Shown here piece after piece: positions 1-9,367 of a stretch of 64,000 bases of DNA (position 1 is its first letter; each line of letters opens with the position of its first letter). The translations under genes and the position numbers were made by a program. The DNA lies in assembly GCA_015207365.1 (NCBI GenBank), contig JADEXA010000004.1:1-64000 (forward strand), read 5' to 3'. The stretch is from Vacuolonema iberomarrocanum LEGE 07170. Its GTDB lineage: Bacteria > Cyanobacteriota > Cyanobacteriia > Elainellales > Elainellaceae. The notes under the pieces were generated by a model. The model was not told the origin of the DNA. It saw nothing but the letters and a program-made list of their open reading frames with translations, and made no database searches.

Positions 1-186
1 GTCACAAGGGGACAACACGGTATCAATCGGTGGATGGGGTAACGTTCCGCCTAAACCCTATAAGCCCACTATCTGTTTGCGCATCCTTCTCGCGTTAGAA
101 AACGAAGACCCGACGCTAAACAAATACATGCCCTCCCGACTTTTCACATTCGATTTCGGATTGCTATAAGACAAGAATTACAGTTT
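1..186. other. Left edge: open frame end and half of a palindromic element
   Basis: A plus-strand frame is open from base 2 to a stop at about 169 and could be the 3' end of a gene beginning outside the window. The translated residues match no family I recognise. Bases 141-172 resemble the right end of the family F palindrome at 50727-50820 (shared TTTCGGATTG). The open frame may therefore run into repeat DNA rather than be a real gene end. Nothing else is visible here. Confidence 0.3.
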
Positions 187-215
187 AGAGAAGCCTCATA
201 GTGCGAGGCTTCTCT
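187..215. terminator. Perfect 11-bp hairpin, probable terminator
   Basis: AGAGAAGCCTC at 187-197 and GAGGCTTCTCT at 205-215 are exact complements around a 7-base loop. The hairpin lies about 120 bases beyond the stop of the leftward RTX gene. It could also end a rightward transcript entering the window. No strong T-run follows on either strand, so termination is inferred from the stem alone. Confidence 0.45.
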
Positions 216-334
216 AACTCAGTTTTAGGTTTTGTGCAAGCCAATATTCTGAGAGTCAAGGCTTGAATCACGACATGTAAAATCAGCACCCTGATGGTAT
301 GTCTTCAAAGATTCTGCAACGGCGGCTTTGCAGC

Positions 335-1216
335 TTAGGCTCCGACAAAGTTGCCAAACGTTTGACCCGATGCCAGGCTAAAGTTCCCGTTGGGAAGGCG
401 AATCGATGCGTTAGTCACTACATCAGCAATAAAATCAAACTGCCCACCGCGCCGAACAAATAGGTTGAAACCCGCCGAATCACGCACGGCTTGATACACT
501 TCACCTGCCCCTAACTGAATCAAGTCATTTGCCCTCAAGTCAGCAATTTGAGCAAAGTCGTTAAAGCCAGCGTTGCGATAGAAAGAACCAAAGCGATCGC
601 CCAGGACAAAGCCATCCGGGTTGGCACCACCAACGAGGCGATCAACTTCTTGATTGCCTCGGAAGCGACTGTCCGTGCCCACCAGCAGGTCAACACCTGT
701 TCCACCCACAAGCGTGTCATTACCGCCGCTGCCTGTTAGCGTGTCATTTCCAGCAGCACCATTCAGAATATTCCGGCCACCATTTCCCGTTAACGCATCT
801 CCATTGCGAGTCCCAAACACATTGGAAAAATTGATGGCTGTGAAGGTGAAATTACCAATTCCTGGTAATCCATTCACGGTTAAACGATTTGTGGCCAAAT
901 TCACGACAAATGACGTGCTGCCCGTATCCCCCTGTCCACTAATCCAGTTGGCAAAGCCACTAGCACCAATAACGCGCTCAACACCATCCAGGCGATCGAC
1001 ACCCAAGCCATTCTTGTTAACCGTACCTGCGCGTCCAAGTGTCATCGCTCGACCCAGTCGGCGATAGTCTGCGGTGTCAATTCCATCTCCACCAAGGATC
1101 ACATCATTACCTGCAAATCCTTCAAGAATGTCGTCGCCACCTAACCCTTCAAGGCGATCGCTGTTATTCGTTCCAAAAATCCGATTAGACGCATTATTTC
1201 CAACAACAACTGCCAT
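335..1216 (-). CDS. RTX-type (haemolysin-like) calcium-binding repeat protein
   Basis: This 293-residue protein carries glycine/aspartate nonapeptide repeats of the GGxGxDxL type in two blocks, about residues 17-48 and 137-182, for example GGDDILEGFAGNDVILGG and GAAGNDTLTGSGGNDTLVGG. In the RTX family such repeats fold into calcium-binding parallel beta-rolls, and the proteins usually leave the cell by type I secretion through an uncleaved C-terminal signal. No N-terminal signal peptide is visible, which fits that route. The last 80 residues lack repeats and resemble the C-terminal module of cyanobacterial RTX proteins. The ATG start follows a purine-rich AGGGAG about 11 bases upstream. No secretion genes are adjacent. 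The cargo function is unknown; an extracellular or surface role is inferred. Confidence 0.8.
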   Translation of the reverse strand: MAVVVGNNASNRIFGTNNSDRLEGLGGDDILEGFAGNDVILGGDGIDTADYRRLGRAMTLGRAGTVNKNGLGVDRLDGVERVIGASGFANWISGQGDTGSTSFVVNLATNRLTVNGLPGIGNFTFTAINFSNVFGTRNGDALTGNGGRNILNGAAGNDTLTGSGGNDTLVGGTGVDLLVGTDSRFRGNQEVDRLVGGANPDGFVLGDRFGSFYRNAGFNDFAQIADLRANDLIQLGAGEVYQAVRDSAGFNLFVRRGGQFDFIADVVTNASIRLPNGNFSLASGQTFGNFVGA

Positions 1217-1763
1217 GATTAAGCTTACTCCCTATAAGAATAGAACTCATTTCTTCAGAATTTATTTTTTTGACTTGATAGCCACGATGCAGCTACGAAG
1301 TCAACGGATTCATTCAGAACTTATGCCAAACCTGCATAAGTTTTGTTCTTAAAAACAGGTGATGGCTGGAGTTTTTATCTCCTTTTTGCCTGTCTTATCA
1401 ATCAATATAGAAGAGGCAATAGCAGTATCCATGAATCTTTTCCGCAAAGGGTAAGGCAGAATTTAGACAGATTGATCAACCTAAATAAGCAGACAAACTT
1501 GCTGAAAATAACAGTTCTTATCCTCAATGAAGCGGCTTTAAATTTAATGCTATTTCGCGTCTGATCTGACTATTTTTGTGGCAATCGTGCAAGATTTGAG
1601 CGATCCAATCAGGCGTCTTAAAACTTAGAAAACTCTCAACAAAATACTTTGCAGAAAACGGCAAACTTGTTGGCTGTTTTCTGCACGATACTTCGTCCGT
1701 TTCGTTCTGGAATATGTATTGAAAGGTCTGTATGCTTAAACGTGTTTAGATCTCAAATATCCT
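1217..1763. other. Intergenic region between divergent RTX and DUF928 genes
   Basis: No credible gene is present in these roughly 550 bases. They must hold the promoters of both flanking divergent genes. The one clear structure is an inverted repeat, GCAGAAAACGGC at 1651-1662 and GCTGTTTTCTGC at 1673-1684. It forms a 12-bp stem with one G-T pair about 80 bases before the DUF928 start, and could be a leader hairpin or an operator. Confidence 0.5.
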
Positions 1764-2540
1764 ATGGCACATCTTCAGAGCTTCTTCCGCTATCTCCTGC
1801 GTCGTCCTCAATACTATTGGGCTGGATTGATCGGGATTCTGCTATCTACATTGCCTGTAGCATCGCCAGGACTGACCCTGGACAATCCTTTACCATTTCT
1901 GCTGGCTAGCTATAGCTGTCAGAATTGTTCGCGTCCCCAAGGGCCCGTTACTTCAGGTGGCATCCGGGGTAGTTGCAGCGCCAATAATTCGGCCCCGCTG
2001 ACGCCGCTGGCACCCGAAGTTCACGTTGGCAGAACCACGTCTTCACATCCCACTTTTGCCTGGTATATTCCAGACACAGAGCCCTTTCCTATCGAATTCA
2101 ATCTGTATGCCTTGGAAGCGAACGGTGAATTTCGGTTGGTACACAGCGCTCCATTGACCAGTAACTTTCGTCTCATGAGCCATACACTGCCTGCCAGCGA
2201 ACCGGCGTTGCAAACCGGGCAACGATACCTGTGGCAAGTGCTCCTCATCTGCGACCCCAACTTACCGTCTAGTGCGATTGATATTGAAGCCTTTGTGGAT
2301 GTTGTTGCACCCGAGAGCGCTACGGTGGACGAAACAATGGAGGCTACACAGCTGGCAGAGCAAGGCTTCTGGTACGACGCCATGACTGAGGCGATCGCCG
2401 AACCCAGTGACACCACTTGGCTCACGCTACTAGATGACTTGGCTCAAGTCGAACTGGAAGCCGGAGAATCCCCACCCTCAAGTCGCTACAACCATCTCCA
2501 GTTAATCCTCCAACATGAAGAAGACCCACTGTCAGAGTAG
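1764..2540 (+). CDS. DUF928-like cyanobacterial envelope protein
   Basis: This 258-residue protein has a hydrophobic segment at about residues 15-35 after a basic start (RYLLRRPQYYWAG), consistent with a signal peptide or membrane anchor. It then has a Ser/Pro/Thr-rich region and a middle portion typical of DUF928: APEVHVGRTTSSHPTFAWY, then LYALEANGEF, then LPASEPALQTGQRYLWQV. DUF928 proteins are common in cyanobacteria, often beside CHASE2 or TPR proteins, and have no established biochemical role. The C-terminal part contains WYDAMTEAI and is helical and acidic, as in the family. The start is the ATG just before MAHLQSFF; no strong ribosome site precedes it. A palindromic element begins six bases after the stop. 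Confidence 0.75.
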   Translation: MAHLQSFFRYLLRRPQYYWAGLIGILLSTLPVASPGLTLDNPLPFLLASYSCQNCSRPQGPVTSGGIRGSCSANNSAPLTPLAPEVHVGRTTSSHPTFAWYIPDTEPFPIEFNLYALEANGEFRLVHSAPLTSNFRLMSHTLPASEPALQTGQRYLWQVLLICDPNLPSSAIDIEAFVDVVAPESATVDETMEATQLAEQGFWYDAMTEAIAEPSDTTWLTLLDDLAQVELEAGESPPSSRYNHLQLILQHEEDPLSE

Positions 2541-2546
2541 CGATTC

Positions 2547-2650
2547 ATGTCAAATCCGGTTAAACAACCGTAAAACCCAAATATCGTTTGCACCCGCTGC
2601 GCTGCAGCGGGTGCAAACGATATTTGGGTTCTTCAACCGGATTTGATATA
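2547..2650. repeat. Palindromic element A1 (family A, full copy)
   Basis: The element is about 104 bases with ends TCAAATCCGG and CCGGATTTGATATA. Its core is a perfect 27-bp hairpin, arms 2574-2600 and 2604-2630, around the loop GCT. The second full copy is A2 at 13652-13755, in the opposite orientation. A1 fills the gap between the convergent DUF928 gene and the 148-residue gene and could fold in either transcript. Confidence 0.9.
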
Positions 2651-2680
2651 ACCGTTTTCAGATTCGAAGAACCTAAAATC

Positions 2681-3127
2681 TTAGAAACAATCTCGCGATT
2701 GATCATCGCCCCAAGTGGATTCCCAGTCAGGGCAGGTTTCATCATCCCAACCATAGGGATGCATCCCACAGACAAACATCACCCCGTTGTAGGCTTGCCC
2801 GTGGTAGTGACGACAGCCGACACAAGCTTTGTGCTCATTCAGCATGGGTTCCACGGTCTGGCCAACGGGGGATGTTGTTTCCATTAGGGAAAGCTCAAGG
2901 GTTTCTAGAAACTCGAAGACTGGCTCCATCCAGCCTTCTACTTCCTGATCCAACTCATCAAGCCCCGGCCCCATCGTCTCATCCAGCTTCGTCATCAAGG
3001 TCTCCGAGAAATCCAGAAACGAGTCTGCCGCTTCATCTACTCCCTGGGCAACATCTCCAAAAAAGCGCTCGATATCGCGTGCCACAGTTTCAAACATCGT
3101 TCCCCAGTCCCTTTGCCAGTTATCCAT
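2681..3127 (-). CDS. Conserved-looking acidic protein with C-terminal Cys/His cluster
   Basis: I do not recognise a characterised family. The first 95 residues are strongly acidic and helical (for example DEAADSFLDFSETL), with no membrane segment or signal peptide. The C-terminal 45 residues hold a cysteine/histidine cluster, CVGCRHYHG followed by VCGMHPYGWDDETCPDWE. Four cysteines and three histidines in this spacing suggest a metal site, zinc or iron-sulfur. That is inference from pattern only. The gene is a single leftward unit with the 129-residue helical protein upstream on the same strand about 110 bases away, so the two may be co-transcribed. No clear ribosome site precedes the ATG. 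Confidence 0.65.
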   Translation of the reverse strand: MDNWQRDWGTMFETVARDIERFFGDVAQGVDEAADSFLDFSETLMTKLDETMGPGLDELDQEVEGWMEPVFEFLETLELSLMETTSPVGQTVEPMLNEHKACVGCRHYHGQAYNGVMFVCGMHPYGWDDETCPDWESTWGDDQSRDCF

Positions 3128-3240
3128 CAGTTTTGATTACGTCACTCAATCAACACAGTACGGTGCGTTCAAACAATCCTCTCAATGCTCTCGGCGGAAG
3201 GCTTGTGCAGCCCATATGGACATACGAGCCAATACGGACA

Positions 3241-3627
3241 TTACGACTGATTGCGGAGGCGACGCAATTCTTCTTGCAATTGCTCTACCTGACCCCGCAA
3301 TGCATCGGCTTGAGACGGAGGCGTTTCCGGTGTGGCAGCTACGCTCGTATCATCGTCGTCATCCAAGATCTCGATGCGGCGGGGCTCAGCGGGGCGATCG
3401 CCCGCAGAAGCTGCCGCCTGGGTTTGCTGCGCCTGAATCACCATGTCATCCACCATGCGCTTGGCTTCTTCTGCCGTTATTTCGCCCTTTGCCACCAATT
3501 CATCGGCCAGCTTTTGCGCCTGGGCACGCAACTCAACCAGGGTTTCTCCAGCCTTTTCTCCAGCATAGGAAGCCAGCCCAACACCCAGATAAAATGCCTT
3601 CTGGACGAGATCTCCAAATTTAGCCAT
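3241..3627 (-). CDS. Phasin-like helical protein
   Basis: The start is taken at the ATG of MAKFGDLVQKAFYLGVGLAS because AAGGAG lies about 11 bases upstream; a longer reading would add an unlikely MRRRRKRA lead. The product is about 128 residues. It has an amphipathic N-terminal helix, a long charged helix (KLADELVAKGEITAEEAKRM), a linker with an acidic DDDDD run, and a C-terminal coiled coil (LRGQVEQLQEELRRLRN). The 'KGEITAEEAK' pattern is seen in small phasin-like (PhaF/PhaI-type) proteins and in other helical hairpin proteins of cyanobacteria. Those phasins coat storage granules. I infer at most a structural or membrane-associated role; no enzyme motif is present. Confidence 0.65.
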   Translation of the reverse strand: MAKFGDLVQKAFYLGVGLASYAGEKAGETLVELRAQAQKLADELVAKGEITAEEAKRMVDDMVIQAQQTQAAASAGDRPAEPRRIEILDDDDDTSVAATPETPPSQADALRGQVEQLQEELRRLRNQS

Positions 3628-4133
3628 CGCCCTTTTTCTCCTTCTTCGCAATTAACCTAAATCACAACGAGCCGAGACTGATATTGCCGGACAGAACAGA
3701 CGGGAGAGTGGTTGAAGCGGGTTCAAGGCTTGCCATCTCACGTCCACTGTAGGTCAAACAACCCTACAAACCAATTCTGCAAAGCGAGTTCTGGCAATAG
3801 ACAGATTGCAACAGGTTGCAAGACCTACCCTCAGATATATCGCCCATAAATAAATTGAGCGCTACTTGAATAGCAAGATACCCAGCAATTTGTCGATGCG
3901 ATACAAACCGCACATATGAGCCAAGTACCAGTGTCTGATTTAATCTCTATCCACCATTTAGGATAGGCAATCTTTTGATAACCTGCCCTACCTAATCATT
4001 TCGGAAAACCGAAAGTGCGTATAGCTTTTGTTGAAATAAATAATGGAATGCCCTTAGCAAGCACCGATCGTCTTGTGAAGTGTGAGATGGCGATTGCTCC
4101 GAATATTTCTAACGAACCAAAGTCCAGATATAA
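3628..4133. other. Gene-free stretch before ffs
   Basis: No open frame with a usable start and ribosome site is visible in about 500 bases. Short inverted words occur (such as TAGGGTTGTTTGACCTA on the minus strand), but no strong hairpin or repeat family member. It is downstream of ffs and upstream of the phasin-like gene, both leftward. Confidence 0.4.
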
Positions 4134-4232
4134 AGAGACCCGGAGACCACGCCTGCCACAAGCATCCCGTGTTGCTGCTACCTTCCGGTCCTGACAAGAT
4201 TTGGGCGTCGAAGCCGCATGGGTCCAGGTCAC
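4134..4232 (-). ncRNA. ffs: Signal recognition particle RNA (4.5S, small bacterial type)
   Basis: Read on the minus strand, the hallmark SRP domain IV is present: GTCAGGACCGGAAGGTAGCA, the apical GGAAG tetraloop region and asymmetric loop that bind Ffh. The flanks GACCTGGACCCATGC on the 5' side and GCGTGGTCTCCGGGTC on the 3' side pair to form the long closing helix. The length of about 99 bases matches the short bacterial 4.5S form. The RNA joins Ffh to target nascent membrane and secreted proteins to FtsY and the translocon. Ends are set from the pairing helix and are good to a few bases. It stands alone between the phasin-like gene and the histidine kinase. Confidence 0.92.
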
Positions 4233-4673
4233 CTCTAGCATATCACGTCCAGACTCAGTCCTGCTTGCAGACCCACAGTTTGCCCAGAATGACCGTTGCA
4301 CGGGGTCAGCGGATCTTACAGGCAGCGGACGCCCAGGAGCGCTACCCTAAAAAGTAATTGGGTAACATATTGAAACTTCAGTTCCTGAGAATAATGCAGA
4401 TGTGTGGGAACACTTGTGTAAGAGTTGAGTGGTTCCCAATATTGCCCGGCTTGCTAAACCGTTCCTCTGATGGCTAGAAATAACGTTACGGCGTTTTGCC
4501 TAACCCAAAGCCAAATCTAGGCTTCTGGCAAAAGCCAAGCAACGTCTTGGATAGGAAACACCTGCCTGGAAACTTCGTCAAGCATTTTGAGTTAAAACAT
4601 CTCGAGTGAGTTTTCGGATGAGCCCTCACAGCTCCTGTATGAGCTGCTGTAGCGTTAATGTCCCTCCCCCCTG
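4233..4673. other. Gene-free stretch between ffs and the histidine kinase
   Basis: About 440 bases contain no convincing coding frame. This region must hold the leftward ffs promoter and the rightward kinase promoter. A small hairpin, CAGCTC-CTGTAT-GAGCTG, lies at about 4628-4645, some 30 bases before the kinase frame. No riboswitch family is recognisable. Confidence 0.4.
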
Positions 4674-7541
4674 TTGGATACGGCTGGAAAGAGTGTCCTA
4701 CTTACTCTCACCCGCTGGATTGTCGTGACTGAACGAACCAAGGCCCAATCTGCTGCCGCTAGCACTCCGTCGTCGATCTTAGAAAATGCGCTGCATCCGC
4801 AAGACTTGAAGATGCTCCTTTCCCATCTTTCGGTGGGGGTTTTTCGCTTTGCGATTACTTCCCATGGACAGATGCTGGTCGAGTATCTCAACCCAATAGC
4901 CTGTACTTGGCTGGAGGTGACAGCAGCAGAAGTTCAAGAACAGCCTGCGTTCTTTTTAGAACGGGTGGTGGAGAGCGATCGCCCAGGCTTTTCCAGCAGC
5001 TTGATTCGAGCACAGACGACCGGTGGCTCGTGGGAGTGGACTGGGCAACTCGCACTCCCGTCTGGAGCCCGTCAGTGGATTCAGGCGATCGCCCAACCAA
5101 CGAGTAGTGCCACAGGCAAACCAGTTTGGGACGGCACGCTTCAGTTATGCCCAGCCCCCAGCCAGCCAGCCCCTGCCAGCCCCTCAGAGCCGGGCACAGA
5201 CGCTGTTGATGAAGCAACGATGCGGCAGTTGTTTCAGAATTTTCCTGGCATTGCCTATCGTTGCCGTAAGAATGCCTTTGGATCCATGCGGTTTGTCAGT
5301 CAGGGATGCCAGCCCTTGACGGGATATCAGCCAGAGCAGATCTGCCAGGATCGAGAGCTGGCTTACCGCGATCTCATTCACCCCGATGACCGGGAAACAG
5401 TCGGGGCGCTGGTACAGGCAGCGGTTGTCTTGCAACAGCCTTATCAATTGACGTATCGCATCCACGACGCCTATGGCCAGGAGAGGTGGGTACGGGAGCA
5501 GGGCAGCGGGATCTTTAATGACGCAGGCACGTTGGTGGAGTTGGAAGGGTTTATCCTCGACATCACTGAACAAAAGCGTCTGGAAAGCTTGCAGGAAGAG
5601 GTGATCAGTGAGTTGCAGAGAACCCAGGTCTTTTTGCAGTCCGTCCTAGATAGCCTTCCGGTGGCTCTGGTGGCAAAGGACGTCAATACCTTTGAAATTG
5701 TGCTGTGGAACCACATGGCCGCACAGATCTTTGAGCACAGCCCTGAAACGGCTTTAGGGAAAACAGATTTTGACTTGTTTCCTGAAGCCGTAGCGCAGCA
5801 ATATCGGGAGTCAGACCTAGCAGCGATCGCTCAGCCCACCATCCTCGAAGCTCCCATGGAAGAAATAGAGGTGAATGACGAAACGCACCTGCTGAAAACC
5901 TGGAAGATGAGAGGCCTCGATAGCGAGCATCAGTCCCAGTACCTCTTAATACTGACTGAAAATGCCACCGAGCGCCTGCGGGTGCAGGAAGCACAGCAAC
6001 AAAGCACGTTACGTCTGCAGTCGTTTAGCGCGGCTCTTGGGAAATTGGTACGCAGTAAGACGCGAGAGCAGGGAGATTTACAGGTACAGCTGAGGGAAAT
6101 CACTGAGGTTGCTTGTCACACACTCGATGTCGCTCGAGCTGGTATTTGGCTGTTTGATCAAAGCTGCACCGTTTTGCAGCTTTGGAACGGTTATGAAATT
6201 GTGAGTGACAACCACACCACTGGGCTGGAGCTGGCAGCAGCGGCTTATCCCGCCTATTTCGAGGCTCTGACATCGCATCGGATGATTGCGGCCTCAGACG
6301 CCTATACTGACCCTCGCACCTGTGAATTTTCGGAGACCTACCTCAAGCCTTACAACATCATGAGTATGTTGGATGCCCCCATTTGGCGGCGCGGGAAAAT
6401 GGTTGGCGTTATTTGCCTGGAAGCCCAGGGCACCCCCCGTAACTGGGTGATTGAGGAGGAAAATTTTGCGGGTTCCCTGGCCGATTTTGTTAGCTTAGCG
6501 CTAGAAAGCTGGGATCGACAGCAGGCAGAAACGGCACTACGGCAAGAAAAGACCCGTCTGGAAACGGCCCTACAAGAACTCAAACAAGCCCAATCCCATC
6601 TGATCCAAAGCGAAAAAATGTCGAGCTTGGGGCAGTTGGTAGCGGGGGTTGCCCACGAAATCAACAATCCGGTGAATTTTATCTACGGCAATCTCACACC
6701 AGCAGAAGACTACATCAAGGATTTGCTGTCGCTCATCCAGCTTTATCAAGACCATGATCCTGAACCGCAGGCGGCGATCGCCCAACATATTGAAGACATT
6801 GAACTAGACTTTCTGATCGACGACCTGCCCCGGCTGCTCAATTCCATGAAACTCGGAGCCGAGCGGATTCAAAACATTGTCCGTTCTCTCCGCAACTTCT
6901 CGCGGATGGATGAGGCCGAGGTCAAAGCGGTCGATATCCATGAAGGCATCGAAAGCACACTGCTGATCCTGCAGAACCGTCTGAAAAAAGGGGCAAATCA
7001 AATTCCCATCCAGATCGAAAAGTGCTACGGCGACCTTCCCTTGGTGGAATGTCACGTGGGGCCATTGAATCAGGTCTTTATGAATATCCTGAGCAATGCT
7101 CTGGATGCTTTGACGGAAAGGGCAGAACAGTTGCAGACGGTCGAGAACTTAACCGAACTTGACCCTCTATCCCCCGATATCAGCCCCACCGCCAGCCCCT
7201 CGGACTGGACTCCCTGCATTCGCATCACAACGACCCTTGCGGCGGATGAGTCGGTTGCCATTCACATTGCAGATAATGGCCCTGGACTGAGTGCCGACCA
7301 TTGCGATCGCCTCTTCGACCCGTTCTTTACCACAAAGCCTGTTGGCAAAGGTACAGGGTTGGGCATGTCAATCAGCTACCAAATTGTGACAGAAAAGCAT
7401 CAAGGCACCCTAACCTGCCATTCTCAACTCGGACAGGGTGCAGAATTTGTCGTCACCCTCCCGATCCAACAGCCCCTATCCTGCCGAGTTCCGCCTTCCC
7501 GACCCATGGCGACCCCAATCGCCCATCTGGCGGACAGGTGA
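4674..7541 (+). CDS. PAS-PAS-GAF sensor histidine kinase (hybrid lacking receiver)
   Basis: The frame encodes up to 955 residues. An N-terminal PAS-like region (about 40-150) is followed by PAS domains at about 183-300 and 324-435, a GAF domain at about 455-625 and a coiled linker. The H-box is [11 protein letters not shown] with the phospho-accepting His661, followed by a HATPase domain with an N-box near 803-812 ([10 protein letters not shown]), G1 DNGPGLS near 867 and G2 GKGTGLGMS near 891. It should autophosphorylate and pass phosphate to an unlinked response regulator. No transmembrane segment is visible, so a cytoplasmic redox, light or ligand sensor is inferred. The start is uncertain: TTG at 4674 and GTG at 4725 both lack good ribosome sites. 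No partner regulator is adjacent. The stop codon is the first three bases of repeat A3. Confidence 0.88.
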   Translation: MDTAGKSVLLTLTRWIVVTERTKAQSAAASTPSSILENALHPQDLKMLLSHLSVGVFRFAITSHGQMLVEYLNPIACTWLEVTAAEVQEQPAFFLERVVESDRPGFSSSLIRAQTTGGSWEWTGQLALPSGARQWIQAIAQPTSSATGKPVWDGTLQLCPAPSQPAPASPSEPGTDAVDEATMRQLFQNFPGIAYRCRKNAFGSMRFVSQGCQPLTGYQPEQICQDRELAYRDLIHPDDRETVGALVQAAVVLQQPYQLTYRIHDAYGQERWVREQGSGIFNDAGTLVELEGFILDITEQKRLESLQEEVISELQRTQVFLQSVLDSLPVALVAKDVNTFEIVLWNHMAAQIFEHSPETALGKTDFDLFPEAVAQQYRESDLAAIAQPTILEAPMEEIEVNDETHLLKTWKMRGLDSEHQSQYLLILTENATERLRVQEAQQQSTLRLQSFSAALGKLVRSKTREQGDLQVQLREITEVACHTLDVARAGIWLFDQSCTVLQLWNGYEIVSDNHTTGLELAAAAYPAYFEALTSHRMIAASDAYTDPRTCEFSETYLKPYNIMSMLDAPIWRRGKMVGVICLEAQGTPRNWVIEEENFAGSLADFVSLALESWDRQQAETALRQEKTRLETALQELKQAQSHLIQSEKMSSLGQLVAGVAHEINNPVNFIYGNLTPAEDYIKDLLSLIQLYQDHDPEPQAAIAQHIEDIELDFLIDDLPRLLNSMKLGAERIQNIVRSLRNFSRMDEAEVKAVDIHEGIESTLLILQNRLKKGANQIPIQIEKCYGDLPLVECHVGPLNQVFMNILSNALDALTERAEQLQTVENLTELDPLSPDISPTASPSDWTPCIRITTTLAADESVAIHIADNGPGLSADHCDRLFDPFFTTKPVGKGTGLGMSISYQIVTEKHQGTLTCHSQLGQGAEFVVTLPIQQPLSCRVPPSRPMATPIAHLADR

Positions 7542-7650
7542 TATCAAATCCGGTTATACCAATTCTCTAAGAACTCCCTTCAGACCATTGTTTGAAACCC
7601 TCGCGTTGCGAGGGTTTCAAACAATGGTCTGGTTTTGGTTTTCATAGAAT
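7539..7650. repeat. Palindromic element A3 (family A end, different core)
   Basis: It begins with the family A end TGATATCAAATCCGGTT and continues with TATACCAATTCT, a word shared with A4 at 34306. It then has a perfect 24-bp hairpin (7581-7604 and 7608-7631, loop GTT) unrelated in sequence to A1 and A2. It fills the convergent gap between the kinase and dusB, and its first bases form the kinase stop codon. It looks like a composite of two element types. Confidence 0.8.
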
Positions 7651-7655
7651 GGGGC

Positions 7656-8714
7656 TTAAACGAATGCCGGAGCCGCTAGACGTTCAGCATCGACCTCGGT
7701 AGGGAGGCTAGAGAGATAGGCGATCGCCTCATCCAGCAACACCAATCCGTCTTCTACCGTTTCAATTACCGCCAGCTTGCCTCGCAAATCCGCAGCATTA
7801 GGAAACCCTTTGGCATACCAGGTCATGTGCTTCCGGGCCTGTCGAATCCCTCGCTTTCCCTTGTACTCCCACAGCATTTGCAGGTGGTCACGGGCACATT
7901 CCAACCGTTCCACCGGAGAGGGGGCTGGGCGCATTTCCCCTGTTTTGAAGAAATGATCGATTTCACCCACCAGGAACGGATAGCCAAGCGTGCCCCGAGC
8001 ACACATCACCCCATCAGCTCCCGTCTGCTCCAGGCAGTTCACCGCTGCTTCCACCGAGAAAATATCGCCATTGGCAATCACCGGGATAGACAGCACCGAC
8101 TTCACATTGGCAATCCACTCCCAACGCGCTGGGCCGTTGTACCCCTGGGCACGCGTCCGCCCATGCAGGGTCAGCATTTTTGCCCCAGCAGCTTCCATCT
8201 GACGGGCAAACTCAACCGCATTGATTTCGCTATCGCACCACCCGATCCGAGTCTTCACCGTAACCGGCACCGCAACCGCGTCCACAACCGATCGCACAAT
8301 TTGTGCGGCCAATTCTGGCTGCCGCAACAAGGAGGAGCCGCCTCCATTTTTAGTAATCTTGTTCACCGGGCAGCCCATATTGATGTCGACGGTATCAGCT
8401 CCTTCGCCCACCGCCATTTGTGCCGCTTCGGCTAGAAAATCGGGGCGGCAGTCAAATAGTTGAATACTAATTGGGCGTTCCCCCGGATCAATCTCCATAA
8501 TCTGGGGCAATTCTTTGACATAGTGCAGCCCCGTAGCGTTCACCATTTCGGTGTACATCATTGAAGCCGGTGCATAGCGCCGCACTAACCGCCGAAACAC
8601 CAGATCCGTTACCCCCGACAAGGGCGATTGCAGCACCCGACTTTGCAACGATACGCTGCCGATCTGCAGCGGCAAAGCAAGGCGAGTTTTCAGTTCAGGT
8701 GCTAGCGTAACCAT
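7656..8714 (-). CDS. dusB: tRNA-dihydrouridine synthase, DusB type
   Basis: The 352-residue flavoprotein reduces uridine to dihydrouridine in the D-loop of tRNAs using NADPH and FMN. Visible motifs are SPLSGVTDLVFRRL near the N-terminus, the catalytic cysteine Cys115 in INMGCPVNKI, the FMN phosphate/glycine segment TKNGGGSSLL, VKTRIGW, HGRTRAQGYNG and IANGDIFS. Length and motif order are those of the bacterial DusB/NifR3 family, with a C-terminal helical domain that grips tRNA. The gene is a single leftward unit, convergent with the histidine kinase. Some bacteria pair dusB with fis, but no such partner exists here. The start at MVTLAPELKT is supported by the family pattern. Confidence 0.93.
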   Translation of the reverse strand: MVTLAPELKTRLALPLQIGSVSLQSRVLQSPLSGVTDLVFRRLVRRYAPASMMYTEMVNATGLHYVKELPQIMEIDPGERPISIQLFDCRPDFLAEAAQMAVGEGADTVDINMGCPVNKITKNGGGSSLLRQPELAAQIVRSVVDAVAVPVTVKTRIGWCDSEINAVEFARQMEAAGAKMLTLHGRTRAQGYNGPARWEWIANVKSVLSIPVIANGDIFSVEAAVNCLEQTGADGVMCARGTLGYPFLVGEIDHFFKTGEMRPAPSPVERLECARDHLQMLWEYKGKRGIRQARKHMTWYAKGFPNAADLRGKLAVIETVEDGLVLLDEAIAYLSSLPTEVDAERLAAPAFV

Positions 8715-9367
8715 CGGCGATCGCGCCCTCTCTCAGTAACAGTCCAATCGCTCCAACACAACCTGAGTTAATTACAGGATTGGGTTGATAGAGCCGTTTC
8801 AATTCTATCGCTCCAACCTAAGTACCGGACAAAACCCAGAACCCCCTTGATTTTGTGTAGCGCGGGCACCGCTCGCGCTACACAAAATCAAGGGGGTTAG
8901 CCGGGGTTCGATTTTTTGTCCTGTACCTATCGCTCCAACACAGGAACGTCCAGGGTTAGAAACATGTCATCCCTTGCCGTCAGCTCCATACTGGCACTCT
9001 ACGAAGGGAATGCATGCCCCAATGTTTCTGGAGTCACGAGGCAAAAAAGCGGCAACCCCCACCCCGATCGCTACGGTTCTCCGCCCCTACAGATTCCCAT
9101 CCACTCCCTACACTAGGAGAACAAGCTAGACAAAATCAAACTGCATCTATTATCAAACCGATGGCCTCAACCGACCTCCGCAGGTTCGGTAAATACGCCT
9201 TCATGCTTGCACCCAAACGCCGACAGTATATAGAGAGAATTTTAGGTTGCCTAAACTGCGATCGCTCGAGTAATCTGCGTCGTCTGGGGCAGTGAGCGCG
9301 TTATCGCAGCATTTGGATGCCCAATCGAAGCTTTTTGTAGCAAAGACAAACCGGAGCACTATTCACT
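8715..9367. other. Divergent intergenic region dusB/dnaK with one palindromic element
   Basis: About 650 bases hold no credible gene. Element C1 occupies 8821-8927. The remaining 440 bases before dnaK should carry its promoter and leader. I see no CIRCE (TTAGCACTC-N9-GAGTGCTAA) element. GGAG lies about ten bases before the dnaK ATG. Confidence 0.5.
8821..8927. repeat. Palindromic element C1 (family C, full copy)
   Basis: The ends are inverted (AGTACCGGACAAAA and TTTTGTCCTGTACCT). The core is a perfect 25-bp hairpin, arms 8840-8864 and 8874-8898, with a 9-base loop. A deleted relative, C2, lies at 25738-25801. Terminal inverted repeats plus an internal palindrome fit a non-autonomous mobile element. 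Confidence 0.88.

Noticed and set aside
654..1067. Long plus-strand frame opposite the RTX gene
   Set aside because: It is the complement of the glycine/aspartate repeats, giving a proline/serine-rich nonsense protein without a ribosome site.
2872..3660. 262-residue plus-strand frame across two small genes
   Set aside because: It overlaps two supported minus-strand genes and palindrome-free spacer, has low-complexity composition and no known domain.
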